Below, piece after piece: positions 21,901 through 36,900 of a stretch of 64,000 nt of DNA. A program made the translations under genes and the position numbers. The DNA lies in NCBI RefSeq assembly GCF_036370855.1, contig NC_088102.1, forward strand, positions 45,049,835-45,113,834. Direction: 5' to 3'. The first letter of the stretch is position 1. Every line of letters starts with the position of its first letter. The notes beneath the pieces are model-generated. The model was not told the origin of the DNA. It ran no database searches and worked only from the letters and a program-made list of their open reading frames with translations. This stretch comes from Dromaius novaehollandiae (Eukaryota > Chordata > Aves > Casuariiformes > Dromaiidae).

Positions 21901-24900
21901 GCACTGAAAGCTTAGACATCTCTGAAGTGCTTACGCTTAGTTCTAATTCTGAAGCTCTGTTTGCAAGCCTAACTACTAACTGCTGCTTGTTTTAGAAAGA
22001 AGAAAGCTGAGAATAGGAAAAATTGAAGAGTATAGGAAAAATTGAAGAGTGAGGCCAGTGCAAACCATCACAGATGAGCCCGATCTTAGCCTTGCTTCTA
22101 TGGGCTTTTCACTTTATTGAATGTGTGTTCTCCATGCCCACTTGACTATCCCAAAGACCAGGGCATTTCTGCCAGTCTAGGTGACTGACTCCAATAACTA
22201 ACAAAATGGCAGCCAGGATGCCCTGTAGCTAGCTAGTGCATCTCTAGGAGTTGTCTGCCACACTACTTTAGCAAGACAAGTGTTTGACACGGAATACTAT
22301 AAAGGCAAAATTGTCTGCTATTTTTTCAGGGGAACTAGGCATAAGGAAGCAGCACTGCCACTCTTGAATCAAGTAAAGTGGACCTTGAATTACCTACAGG
22401 GAGTACAACTTGTTTACCTGTGGAAACAGAGAACACACATCCCATAAAGGGAAAAGCCCACGGAAGCAAGGCCCACAGGTAAATTAAGGGGGCATCCACA
22501 AGTTGTCTAAGGAATGTACCAGGAAAATTACACCAGGAAGTTTTCATCTATACGTGATCTCTTTTCACTATTAACAATTGGAACAGACAATCCCACAAGC
22601 CCAAGCCTTCATTTTACAAACTTCTTCCCACTCAAAGCAACCTCTCCTCATCAAATTACAGATGCAACTTCTGAAAGCACTTGCACAAGATGGAAATTTG
22701 TAGTGGCCAGTGAGAAATATTTCAGCCAAATAGGTTATGAAACTGTATACAGCATGACAGCAGTCAATGTGTTGCTCCCCTAAATACAGGCAAAGTAGCA
22801 GTCTACTTACGGCAAGTTGTCTGATGTCTACAAAGGCAGTAGTTAACAATACATGCCTATTTGCTCAGTGAGCATTTAGCTATCTGAATTTTAAGCCCCA
22901 AAGACCATCTAGATGATAGAAACTGCGATGACAACTGCCTGTTTGTTTTTAAACCAACTGCATTAACTTGAAGAGATATTGATATACTGGTGAGGGCCAA
23001 GGACAGCGCGCACACACAATCAGCCAAGTTTCCTGTAGCTCTATAAAGGCCCCTTAATCTCAGTCTACAGTACCTTTTGCACTGTTCCAGGCTCTTACAG
23101 CTACTGCCACTTGTACTATATGCCACAGATTCAGTAGCGTGAATAAGTGTCTGCCACAGCCTGACCCAGTCTTGACTGGGAATTACAGTTTCTAAAGGTT
23201 AAAACTTCAGGTCATTAAGTCTCATAAGGAATCTTTGCTCATTTAAGTGAGATTTAATTTGCAAACAGAGCCTCCCCCATTGCACCCTTCTATTTCCAAG
23301 GGAAAAGGCAGTGTAAATCCCAGCAGATTGTTTCTAATTAAAAGTGCCTCGAAGTTACAGCTCATCACAATTTCCACTATGTCTGTTAGTTTAAAGGAAA
23401 GTAGGAGACAGCTGAAACACTGTTTCAGGCACTTCTTGGTACCTCTCCTGATTTGTCTCCCAACTTTAGGTTCTTTTGGCTTATGCATGGTTTGCAAGCA
23501 GAGTTCACAAGGCAGCAATCAACTACCACAAAACCAAAAGATACAGGCATTAGAGGGATTCACTTCTAATAAGTCATCATACACTCATTCCTCTAAAGAA
23601 GGTAGAAAGATGATCAGAACAGCAAAGTCCCTGCAGAGCTTTGCATGAGAAAAGGAAACTATTTATACCTGCATGGAGCTTAATTAGATTTCTGATGCAA
23701 TTCCGCATACTTTTTTTTTTTTTTTTTTTTTTACAGTAAGCACATATCTGCAAGAAAAGCCCTGATCCAGAATTCCCCATACCAGCAGGGCTGACAGGAC
23801 ATAGGACAGAAACCTCATCTTGGGGGAAGCACCAGCTCCCCCCCACACCTTTTTTTTTTAAATAATTATTCACCTTTTTTTTTCTCCTCATGATGAGGTG
23901 ATAACTAGAACACTTTCTTTCACGCTACTCAGTCACATCTGATTTATCCATTCTGCTGCTGCTAATACTGCTAAAGCCTTTACATAGTAATTTACATCTT
24001 CAAAGTCCCATGCAAAACACTAATTAATCTTCACAGCCCCTGGTGCACTGTACAATGGGAAGATATTTTCCCCTTCTGTAGAAGATTATTAATTTGCCCT
24101 ACGTCACATACCAAGTTAGTGGTAGCATGCTATTTGTTTTTAGGTGTCCCTTACATCTAGATCCTGCCATTAGGAAACACTGCTTCCCTTTCAATAGGCA
24201 AAGAGTTACAGCAGATTTAGTGAGAGATTAACCATCAGAAAAGCAACACAGCAACACACCTAGCCTTCCAGAGCAGACTGGACCAGGATCATATGAGCTT
24301 ATGGTCCAGGCATAACAGTAACCCTAATGCCACAGCAAGCTCAATGGGGCTCAAGCTGTGCTAATGCAAAGCACTAAAGGCCCCTTAGATGAAGCGTGCC
24401 ACTAATGCCACAAGTCCCTGGCTAATTGTCTGTGTTGATAACAGTAGATGAGCAAGCCAGTCTATCCAAACCTGTCTTCCCACTTCACAGTAGTTCCTTG
24501 TACTATTCTTCTGTTATGGATTACAGCTGCTTTTGGATCCTACAGTCTTCCGATAGTTACTCTCTTGACAGCTCCCTGTTCTGAGCTGCTCTTGAGCCTT
24601 TGCACAGGAGTCTCAGCTGAGAACCAAACCAGCAAAAGATCTGGTCGCTACAAGGTAAGAATGCTCGGCTTATCTCCAGTGCTTGCATCCATACTAAAAA
24701 TAATCTGCTTTGAGAATCCTTATAGTAGACAGGAAAGTGACAGCCCATTTTACAGGTCAAGCCACTTGCAAGGATGTGCAGCAAGTCAGAGTCTGAGCCA
24801 GAGATCACATCCAGATGTGAAACCTGTCAATCTTATTCCAGTCAAAAAAACCCAGAGAGGACAGGAAGTCTCTGTCTCTGGTTTGTTACCACACTCCTTT

Positions 24901-27900
24901 TCTGCCAAATGCCACATTTTGCTCCTTTCCAGAGACAGCCTGCCCAAGGCACTGGTAAAGGACACCCTTTCCTCATCTCATTAACGGTCTAATCACAAAC
25001 CTTGCTCTAGATCTGAAAATTGAAAGGCCGATCAAAAAGAACGGGATAATGAAACTTTCAAATGAATGCAGAACAGCAGCAGTGAAGAGAAGCACTAGAG
25101 AAGCCCACAGGTTTAATAGGGCAGAGAGAGACAGGTTCCCAAGCCTGCAGCCTCAGCCATCATTATCTTGAAGGATGGATGTCCCACAGCTGCTGCACAC
25201 TCAACCATATTCTCAGTCAGCGTAACACATTCAGTGGAGGAAACAAGGTCATCTTTCCCATGAGTTCAGCATTTGTCCAGATACTCTACTTCCAAGCCTG
25301 ATTCACACACCCCTAACTGTACTAATTTCTGGAGATGTTAAACCCAGCTCCACTGACATAAGCTGGTAGGTAACCCCTCAAGTCATGAAGAAATTTACCA
25401 CTTCACTTGGAACAGAAGAGCCAAGATCAGAGAAATGCAAAGCCACGTCACATGCGCTGGATGCTACCTAGCAGAAACTATGCAAGAGTTGCATGCCAAA
25501 AAGTATCTTCCAGAACAAGAGCCCAAACATACAGGCACAAGCAGGCATGCCATAGCGCTGTTTTCCTAAGCCAAGTAGGATGACCACAAACCAGCCCTTT
25601 CAAAATCATCTCCTTGATTCTCTCTGCCTTTCCTATGTACGCTACCTGACTCCTTCCTAGCTAAGCCTTCAGAGTTGGACCCAAGCACCACGCTACGATA
25701 CAGAGACAGGTAACCTAGATATAATCATCATGCTTCCAAAAGATCAGTTATTTGTTATCATATGGGAATTGAACATCAGGTGCTTCCAGCTCTTTACATG
25801 TTCATAAGTGTTCTCAGACTGGAAAACACTAGAAGTAGTTTCTGAACAGCTAAGCTGGACACTCACAGCCTACCAGATTAAGCAAAATACTCATATCTGC
25901 TCTGTGAGAAGTGATTTGCAGTATTTTATTTTGTTGTCAGAACTGCTGAGCTTGTGAAGCCTGCACAGGTTTTAGATGCTAGGGTTGGAGGGACAAGTTA
26001 AGCTCTAACAGAGGACGAAAGAATAATTCTTAGCAGTTTGCAGCCTTACTGATGGTTAAAGAGCAGGGGATTTGGGAGAAGCAATGCCAGTACAACTGAT
26101 TTACAAAGAAGCAATGATCCAGAGAAGAGTTCATTTTGCCCTCGCCCTCTAAAAGCAAGCAAAGACAACTTCTTTACCAGATGGACAGAGATTCACTGTC
26201 CTGATCATCCTGGCCTGGCTACAGAAAAATCAGGCTAAAGAAATCTTTGCTGAAAAGATGCCAGAGTGTCCACCAAATGCATTCAAAGGATATAAGACCT
26301 GTGTGGAAGCTCCTTACCACCAGGTTGAGCTATGTCAAGTTAGTCATTGCTTGAGCTCTTACCTTCCCCAGTCCCTGCAGAGGCGGATTCCTGCTCCTGT
26401 ACCTCCCTTTCAGTCTGAGTCTCGGCGTTCTGCAGCTGAGGTGCCAAGGTCTGGGTACCCTGCGAAGTCACAGAGGCGGGGGGGTTTCGGGGTTGCAGGC
26501 CTATGGCATTCATCAGGCCCATGTCCCTGTCTGTCCTCCATGTGGCTCTGCTGGTTCTGAAAAGAGAGAAAAACAAGTAAGACCAGAGCACTGGGGGTCA
26601 CAAGTCCCAGCAACATGGAAGCATCCACCTGAGCCTCTTCTCGCTTCCATTCCAACCAGGCACCTGCTAGCCACTGTGCAGGATAGAGAATGGAGGGAAT
26701 TGTGGCCTGGCACTTATTTACACAAACACAGATGCATCCCTCCATCCTCAGCTGGCTGACTTCGAGCCAAGAAAGTCTTTTACTCCACTCACCCTTCCAC
26801 AGAGGCTATGTGCTTGACAGGCATTGACATCCCTGCAGTACCGTTAAGCCTGCAGAACAAACTCTGTATCTCAGGGCCACTGAGTTGAGCAGGTAAAGCA
26901 GCACAGGACTGTAAGCACACACAACCTCCCTCTGAGTGTCGGCAGGGCAGTTTCACCTCCCAAAGATACAGTCTGTATGCCTTCCCTCCTTTGGACCTCG
27001 TAGTTTGTCAGCATCACACATGAATGCACTCCAGCAGGCATTTCTGCCCATTCCAGTCAGACAAGAGAAATTCTCTGTTCTCCAATGCAAATAACAGGAA
27101 CAGCTTTGAGGCTCATTAACTTCTTTTCAGAAACAAACAGTTGAAGTGTATGGCATTACAAGAGCTAAATGTTGGCAATGGTTGGATGCTCTTCCCAAAA
27201 GTGATCTCTGGTAGTAAGTGCTGGGAATGCTGAAAAGGGTCTAGGAAAGATTGCCTCGTTGCACAATCTACATTCTTTCATAAATATTTGAAACCTGCCA
27301 CTTTTTTTGCCCTCTGTTAGGAGCTAGTTTGTTCTCAAGCAGTATTTCTGCCTTTGGTGCCTGAGCCCCCTAAAGAAAGGGGAGGGGAGGTCTGAGTTCT
27401 CATCCTTTGGCTACCTCTAAGCCCATGATACAAGACGGATGTTCTGCCAAAAAATATGAGTAGAGAGGGGCAATGACCGCTTGCATAGCGCAGAAAAGAA
27501 TCTTCACTGTTTATTATTCATCCCCAGTCAGACCAAGGGTGTGGGACAGCACAGAACATTGCCCTGTGCACCAGCTCTTAACTTCCTTGGGATTCTGGAG
27601 CTCATAAGCCAGAAACAAGACTGCCCCCCTTTCTGAGAACAGCTGGCTTAAGGAGAAGTACTCTTCACTGGTGCAAGGTGGAAGGGACTACAACATCACC
27701 CTCATGTTTAGAACAGTGCATCACCAGACAGATTAGACTAAGTGGCCAATAGGGTACTTAAGGAATTTAGATTTATTTTTAAGAGTTTATTGTAGATAAA
27801 CAACTGTCCTATGACCAGAAATCAAACAGAGATGGAGAAAAAAAAAAAAAAATCAGACTCTCCTGACTCCCAGGCACCAAGGCCACCCAATGAATTTACA

Positions 27901-30900
27901 CTCATCATTGCAACTCTCACATTCTTCAGTCACCCTCAAAAGGCATTGTTTACTTTGTGTGGTGTTTTTCATGCAACGAGCCCCACGTATTCCTCCAGCA
28001 ACTTGCTTGAGAATATTACTGAGGCCATAGATGACAGATATACTTCATTATCACTGGCAACACTTTGAGGTACTGAACTTCACTTATTGGAAGCATGACA
28101 GGTAGCACTGCCTAGTCTGTGCCACTTGTCATGTTTCCCATAAAAAGCGGAAAGAGGAAATTGCATGTTTAAAGCTGAAAGTGTGAAGGGAACAAAGAGG
28201 AAGAAGCAATGCTGTCAGATGTAGTGACCCCAGCAGAAAGGGTCGGCTCTCTGGTACCCACACCCAGGAGACTCACCCAGGCCGCTCAGTGCTCCTGTTG
28301 CTGGAATGCACAGTGAAGACATTCTCATTCTGCTGGTCCCAGTGGTACTCAACTCCAGAGTTTAAGGCCCTTGAAATGCCAAAGGAGGAAAAATATTAAG
28401 ATGAAGACTATTATCCACACAAGGTCACTGCGGCTCGCACTGCACAGCAGGACACCATTCCAGCCAGCCTACATTATTTCCACACAACACGGAGGAGAGT
28501 GTTGATTCCAGCCGCACAGAAGCTGCAGGTCTAGCACAGTTCACATTTTCCTTACAAGGGCTTACCATCATAAACAGCCTTGCAAACATGGAGTACTGTA
28601 TTACCCAAATTGCTCTGGAATATACCATTCATTTTAATTGAATATTAACATTGAAGCACAGCAGCATGAGCAGAGAGATTTTCAGGAAATTAAGATGTAC
28701 ATCTGTGTATATAAAATCAGGTTACTGTACCTCCAGGAGACTAAAAGAGTAGTTCTCTTTGTGGTACCTGCCAGCATTTCCTGCACTAGGTAATGCTAAG
28801 TAAAACATAGGTCTTATTCAACAGTTTGTTTCTTCACAAAGGGTTCACATTCTACCTATAAATAAATCTCCATGCAGCCCTCCTGCTGACAGTCACTGTG
28901 GAGCAAGGGCAGATATAGAGGATATTCTAATAAAGATTTCCACAGAAGAGGTTGTACTGGACTAACCATGTCAGTGTCAGAAAAGTCCGAAGTTCAAAGC
29001 TTCAATTTTACAGTTAACACTACTGAGTTTAACAGAATAGCCAATACTCTGGCAACCTTTCACAGTGCATTTCTCTGAAAGATGTGCAAATCCAGGGCCG
29101 GCTAATTAGTTCACAGGAGCAGGCAAAGTTAACAACATGCTGTTAATCAACACACCCTCACCAAAGACTATGGACATTCACAGAAACTAAGCTTTCATAA
29201 TCGTAGTACTATAAATACATGTCCCTCTATTTCTGAGGCCCAACCACTCTTAAACTGGGGTAGGGTAAAAGGGAAGCCAACATATCCAGGCTGTCAAGAC
29301 CTCCTAGCTACATAAGGACACACCTTCTCCTGCAGAAATGAAGCAATGAATTACGGGATTTGAGCTAGAAAGCTTTCTAGCCTAGACAGCCAAGTTCTAC
29401 TCCCATAAAGTGCTAGAGCATGGACTAGACCTCACCTACCTGAAACGTGGGGCAATAATAGGGACATAAATATAAGCTTCAAGAACCATGCACAACACTT
29501 TCTAACCCCCTTCCCTCCACAGGATCCAGAGTGTGGCTTAAGGCCTTACTCTGCAGGGATAGTTTTGGCATTCAAGATACAGCAGCATAAGTAGCTTCTA
29601 GGACTCCAGAAATCACACTGCAGGAGTACAGCCAGCCATGTAAGTTAGAGAACTTCATGAAATGCTGTTACTGTTTGCTTGGTTAGCAGGCTAAGGGAAC
29701 AGGTCTCAGGTGCTGCTTCTGCCCTACAAGCAGGGGTTACAAAGTGAGAAAAATATCTCAAACAATAGAAATATACATGTAGCCTGGTCAGCTCAACACA
29801 CAGGCTGTAGAAGCAGGGAGCAGCTGAAGCTCATGGATCGCCTGATACAAAAACAGAAAGCAGGCTGCTCCCCAGGGCGCTAGGAAACCCAGTCAGCAAG
29901 TTACACAATGATACAAGCTGAAGAGCCCCTTAAACCAACAGACAGCACAGGCACACACTGTGCAGTCCAGGACAGCACAGTGATCTCCCACCTACCACTG
30001 AGCATCCCAACTCCAGAAGCAGTACAGGCTATCTTGCCATGGGGCAGGTCCCAAAGAGAATTTCTGAACAGTTCTTTGCCATGCCATGCTGACATGCCAA
30101 CTCCTTGTGAGATACCCTGGGGGTTTCTAAATGGTGCCGCACACGGTCACGCGGCTGACGGACTGCCAATTTGCCCATGATGGTGCTAGGCTACAGAAAA
30201 TGGATGGAAAGCTAACAGTGCTGTGCAGTGGTCACCATAAGGAGACTAAGATAAGATCCTGTGCAGACAGAAGGGAATTGCGTATGAAAAGGGCCAGACT
30301 AGCATCACGCTACAGGCATTCTCAGAGCACAGACTAAGGGTAGGCCCACAGTCTGAAGGAGGGATTCATGGCAGGTAGTGGGCAGCTGGTTATGGCTCAG
30401 GCACAAAAGCAGAGTTTTACATGTGCATGATGTCCAAGCAATGAGATGCCTCAGCAGAACTGTGGCAAGAGCCCAAGCCTGGAAGAGGCAAGGGTGCTGC
30501 AGGACAGATGGGCCCCAATGGGAGAACTGTGTGTGCTGGAGGCCTAGGGCTAGACCAGTAAGGCGGGAGCACCCCAGGTAAGGACCAAGGGCAAAACCCA
30601 GAGGAAATCAAATCAACAAAACCCTGCGCAGAGTCTGCAGGAAGCAACCAGCCATCACATTTTTTGCTGAGCTAACTCTGCTGCATTATACCCCATGAAA
30701 GCAGCTGCCAGGGACAGCTGATTTATAAATGCTTGAGTTTATTGACAGATGGTAACCCATCACTAAAAACTTACCAACCCCTCTCCAGCTGTCCTACCCT
30801 CTGCCTGCTATACTGAGACTTAACTGTCACACTTTGCTGTCTATAAAGCAACGCACTCCCTCGGCAAAGGAGACTTTCTGACCTGGGAGTCAAATTTTCC

Positions 30901-33900
30901 AGAAAAAGCCAGTTTCCCTGGCATCTGCAGCAATTATTCAATAGAAGTGCACTGACCTCTGTTCTTTTCCCCCTCCCTCCACACTTTTGTGCTTTCCAAA
31001 GCACAGGCATGGTCCCTTCAACCACCTATACAACTGGTTTTCCTCACAAAGGTGCTCTGTGTCAGAGCTGTCTTTGTCAGCTCCCAGCTCTAGAAGCCAG
31101 AAAACTGCTAAGTTTTCCCAAGGCCAAAACGTGAGTGGGCAACAGTGCACTCTCCTCTTTTCTCCAAACACTGTTTCCATAACACTCAGCTCCTGCACAC
31201 ATACACTTCTTTAGGAAGAGTCGGATTCAGCTCACTTCTACAAGAGCAACATGGTGCCAGGCTGACAAGCAGTACACAAGGCTAAAAACTCCCTCCCTGC
31301 TCCCAGCTGTTCTGCAGAGGCACACTACTGTACAGTCAAGATGTTGGATACGAAAGTCTGTTCTAATGCCATGCTGTCAATTTGCCCCTTTTCCTGCACA
31401 GTGAAATCAACTGCCGTTCCATTTAATGCATGACTTCACACTCTGAACTTAACTGCTGCCATTTATCAACTGAGTTTCACTGCCAGGGTCCCATTAGCCA
31501 CTCATTTACTGCCTGAGAATTGAGGACTTTGCTCTCCTTCCCCAGAAGGAGAACCTGTGGCAGCAGGTGTCACTGCTCCCATTGCTGACTCTGGAGATGC
31601 CAAAGCCAAGGTCCACTAGACTTGGTCATGATGGGAGTTCAACATCCTCAACACCACTTTAACCTGGCTTTCTACACTGGACTGAGTGTCTCTCCCTGCA
31701 GGGCCAGAAAACTGGCTCACAATAGATAGTTGGTACTTCCTACTGTGGCAAACATCCTCACTAACATCCTTCGGCAGCCTCTTCAGCCAGGAGGACCAAG
31801 CTACCCTGTCACAACTCCACCTCTTTCAAAAGAGTCAAATGACTCAGCATGATCTCAATCTTTGTTCTCTTTTTCATGCATCTGCATCTCTCTGACCTGG
31901 AACCCACTTCTGCCTCTCTACAGCCCTAAAAAAAAGATATCCCACTTGTTCCTGATTAGGTCCTCCAGCCCTTAGAGGATTGACTCTACAGAAGAGACAT
32001 TTCAGAGTGCATCAAGGAACAGTGGAGAAGGCAAAAGTCTGGGGAGGGAGCTGTTTAGGCACAATCTTTATACAAAGGAGGCTCCTTCCCTTCTTGAAGG
32101 GCAGATATTATCAGAGAAATGCTGCTACAGTGCAAGTTAAGTACCAAGCCTTAAGACCACATCTGCATTAGAATCTTGACTGGCTGCACCCTAAACCAAT
32201 CTAAGTAAACAACAAGAGGTGTGTGACAACTACAATTACCTCAGTTTAAATCAGATTTTCCGTTACGCTTAAAATTTGCACTGGTTCAGCCACATCCATT
32301 TAAAGCAATGCAATCTCCCTGCCTAGAAAACCTATTTTTTTTAAACTCCCATTACAAAATATTGCCAGATTTTTGTAAATTCTGTGTGTAATCACAGTGC
32401 GTTACCTAGGAGATGTGCATATCAAGGCCTGACTACTCATTTCACAGAAACAGAGCTTACACTAGAGAAATTACTATTTTTCAGGTAATAGAAGCACTTA
32501 ACTTTTGCTCCAGCAAACTCTAAGCATGAAAATGCTGGAAGCACTTAACATTTTCCAAAGCATCAGAGACAACCTTTCTGTAGTATGGAGCATGTTGCCA
32601 CTTGGATGTGGATGCAATAAGCAGGACGATTGTTGCCCAGGGCTTCAAGGTGAAAAATTGCAATTCTCCACACTGTGTCAGTCATGGGCAGTGAAGTCCA
32701 CTCAAGTTCTTATTTTCTTCCTTTTTATGGCTGTCAACTAAGCTCTCTAAGCTCTCCCTAGAAATTTCCATTAGCTTTATTGAACACAGAGCTGGTCACA
32801 GGCAGGCTTTCCCTGCGGGGGGTCTGTTCTGGTAGAGACTTTTCCTTCACGCCTCTGTCCAGATCACGTCATTAATGAGCTTGGGGAGTGTGAAGGGCAC
32901 AGACTTGCATGCTCTGCTGATAGTTGAATAAGGATTCAAAGAAGGGCCTGTAAGAACCAAACAGCAACAACTGAAGTAGCACAGCCTCTCCCCTCTGTAT
33001 GGAGGAAATACCTGCTAAACTCCAGTGTAGCCCCTGAAGAAACTAGGACCAGTATGTAGAAATTAGCGACAAGATTATTTACATGTGACAGGAAAACTGA
33101 AATACTATTTACCACATCTGCCTAAAGAGTAATTAAAGAGTTAACTGACAAAGCATAAGCCAGCACAAACTGACTGAAACAACATGGTAACAACCCCCCC
33201 CCCCCAACTCATATATCCAAAATTGAAAGTTTAAGAGGAGGGGGAGGAATTAGGAAAAAAGTTCATCAACTCTGCTAGGACAATAAAGCTAAGCAGCAAG
33301 ATGGCAAGAGAAGGAAATCATTTTGCAAGTAGTATATGCAGGTCCAGGCAAGCATATACAATGTGTGCTTACTGCATCCCAAACACTCAAGAATGCACTA
33401 GCAATGAGCAAATGCACTGTTCTCATTCTCCAAATCCTGCCACACAAAGACCCGACAGTAGCACACATCTTGTCTGCTACAGCACTGAATTTGGGTTTTT
33501 TTTGTTTGTTTGTTTTTTGTTTTTTACCTGCACTACCCCACTACTGCTGTGTAAGATTCTGGGAGGCCCAACATGGGGAAGAGCAGCTGCAAAGTGAAAC
33601 CATACAGCCCATAGCTAGGCGTATATCTGTTTTTCATGCTGCCAAGGTTCAATTTCTCCACCAAAAAAAAAAAAAAAAGTTACTCTTTAAAGCCAGTTTC
33701 TCAAATATACTGTCCATTCAAGATCACTGAGCCAACAGGATAAACTGGGTTAATTTACAAATGATTTGTAATTTGCCAGGATGCGTTTTCCTCCCTTTAT
33801 GAAAACTTGGCATTCCTAAACCATTCAAAATGGATCAAGGAAATATATATACACACATACATACATACACACACACACACACATATATATATACACACAC

Positions 33901-33931
33901 ACACAGAAATATATACATATATATCACAGAA

Positions 33932-33970
<39 letters not shown>

Positions 33971-36900
33971 GAGCGAGCTACAACACATAAGGTGACACTG
34001 TGCTAAAGAACCAGGAATCCATTGTCCTGGTTTAGGCAGGATGAAGCGGCACATGGTATCCCATGTGGCGCTCAGCCGGATTCCAGATGCACCCTTGTAA
34101 GCAGCTCATTATCTCTTCTGCCAGCACATGATGATCACCAGCACAGCAAGCCCAGCTCTGGCTCCCATGATTAGCTAGGCAACAGTATTGTCAGTCCTAG
34201 GCAAAGTTTGGCACTCCCAGCAGCTTCCTGGACAGGAAAACAATTATTTCTAATGCCTAACTTCATAAATATTTAGCTTTCTATGCAGGAGATGAAGCTT
34301 GGGCAAATCCAAATGGAAACTGGCTGCAATGCAAACTGTATGGAACCAACAAGCAAGATCCGTGGAGTAGGTCTGATGGGCAGTAATTCCCTCTGACAGA
34401 GGAAGAGCTGGCAGCATCACTGACCCCTGCCTATTTCAGAGCACATCCTTGGAGCACAGCCCACATGTGACTAGCCAGGGGAAGAGCATGAGACTGAGTA
34501 AAGGAACTCCAAACAAGGCAAATCTTATGGAACATAAGGTCTCCAGTTTAAGATTTGAGAACCATAAACATTTAAGTGACACATGAAATTAGCCTGCTCA
34601 TCCCACTCAGCGGAACAAAGAAAAGGTTACTCCTCCTCTAGGTTACTCCTTCTCATTAGCAGGTGCACTTTTACTGTGCAGTTTTCTATACTGATACAGG
34701 CTGCTTATTTTCCAAAATTCTGCAATCTTTGTCTCCCTGGAAACCAGCAACCATGCAGAAACACATCCTGACACCTACTTGAATTGCTGAAGTGCTGCAG
34801 AAGCAGGAGAACAGGGCAGCTTGGTGCAGCTGGTAGCCACATGTCTGCTTCAGGGAAGACGTCAACTCAACTCAGAACACTACACAAGATGACTGATCCA
34901 ATTTATCCAACTGTGCAATCCTGCCAGCTATGTTAAATGCTGGGATTTTGAAGAAGCTCTATTCAAACTCGCACCATTTAACTAAGGATAGCCTTATAAA
35001 TCTATAAGCACAACTAACTAACAACACTTCTCTGTCTTAACAGCATGAATTTTCATGAGTTTGTTCTGTCCACCAGTGGGCAACTACAGCTAAATACAGT
35101 CCAGACTCTTGCAGCCAGTGGATAAGATTTAGATAGAAGGCACACCTCTATCAGTCTACTTCCATGGACAAAATGTGATATCTCAGCTAAGGAAGTAGTT
35201 ATCTGCAAACTAAGCTGTTGGAGATGAGAGAAAGCATGAGACCAAGAGTGCGTGAGTGAACAAAGAGAAAGAGAGAATTAATACAATAAGACGAACATAA
35301 ACAGAATGGTTTCTTCTGATCCACACGATCACCACCACTAAAACCCAAGTGATTTCCTGGACTCAAAATTTGTAACCTGCCTCTCTAGCTGACTGCATGC
35401 ACCAGATGGACAGACTCAAAACAAGTAGCATGGAGGATACCGAAACAGAAAAGATAAGTGTAAGAGGAATTTGTCTCACATTCACTAGGAGAAAATCCTA
35501 AATTAGGATTGGTCCTCCAGCATATTCAACAAGAGCTATAAATGGAAATTAGGCATCAGAACTATGACAGAGCAGAAGGAGACAGTTCTGAATATAAGAG
35601 TGGACATTTGATTATCTTGGGACTCAAGTATAAGTATTGTGGTCGAGAGCAGTGGCCTTGAGGGACTGATACAGCAGAACTCCTGTGCTGAGGAAAAGAA
35701 CAAAAAAGTCTCTCTCATGGAGAGTCTTCATGCCCACACCAATTCTTCTACCAAAATGCAGTAACTCTGTTTTCCAAAGCAGCTTTTCTCCGAGCTCTTT
35801 CATGCTACTCTCAGCATGACATAGGAAGTCATAATCCAGGCCACAGAAACCAAGGGGAACCTCTTGGTCCTGAACTTGACTCTTGCACTGTGTATGTTGT
35901 GACTACGTCAGCTACTCTGACATTTAAAAGAGAAATATCCCAATTTGGAGTGGCATGCTAAGGCCATCATTAAATGCAAAATTTTTGAACTAGTGCAACA
36001 TTGTATGAAGATTAAAGGAAGCATATGAAGATTAAAGGAAGCACTCAAGAGAAGATGACCCAGAGTTAAGATCTGTTTTGGCAACACTGATAAAATCTTT
36101 GTGTACCAGGTAGCACACTACACAACAGTTTTAGCAATTAACAAATGCATGTCATGTTTACGAGAATAAGAATATATCACTCAGACCAAATAGCCCAGAA
36201 TAAACAAGATAGAAACAGACCAAACTCATGAATTTCCTGAATTTTTACTTTCTTCTCACCCATAACAACTTGCCAGCATTCCAGGGTGTCCTTCATTTAT
36301 GTGGCTCCAATCTACTCCAAGTAGCACGTAGAGATACTCTGGAAGGGAAATCTACAGAATGCAGAGTTTTAGTTCCTTAAACAAGACCAATTTAGCTGGG
36401 TATTACCTTAAAGCAAGCTCTAAAGATGAATAACTTGCTTAAATTCCTTTAAAAATCTTATAGAAAGCCTTTTTAATTGCTTACAGTGATTACAAGCAGA
36501 CTATATGCCCAGTAAGCTTTGAACCCCTTGAATATCTTAAGCTGTTTATGTCCCATCAGCTCTTTCAGCAGCTTAGACAGCTTAGGATACTAGGAGTCTT
36601 TTGGGGGTTGCAAATTGCTTAAGCCTTGTAATTATTTAAACAACTTAAACAGCTACAAGTCTTATGAGCCAAACTCACTCTTCAGTTTACTTGGAACTTT
36701 CACTTCCATTTTTACCAGAAGCTAACATCTGAGTCAATTCAAAGACAAACTTCAAAGTAGGCTTGTTTTGTAGATCTTACACAAACAAACTAAAATGGGA
36801 AAATGCATTTCAAATGGGAGAAAATCAATTTTAAAATAAATGTTTAAGAATAGCAAGCAGAGCAAATGCTTTTTTTTTTTTTAATAGAACATTGTGATGA

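Larger units (their letters stand above)
18701..26362 (-). other. AMBRA1: AMBRA1 intron, 7.7 kb, before the last exon
   Basis: Bounded by donor gtaaga and acceptor ttgcag. Contains A48 (18862-18909), G10 (20720-20729), G23 (21689-21711), T22 (23711-23732), a 19-bp tandem duplication (22013-22050) and two MIR-like relics near 24 kb. No nested gene seen. Confidence 0.9.

Noticed and set aside
30600..33600. Nested gene in the 17.8-kb intron
   Set aside because: Open frames are short and overlapping on both strands, without domain or promoter signs.
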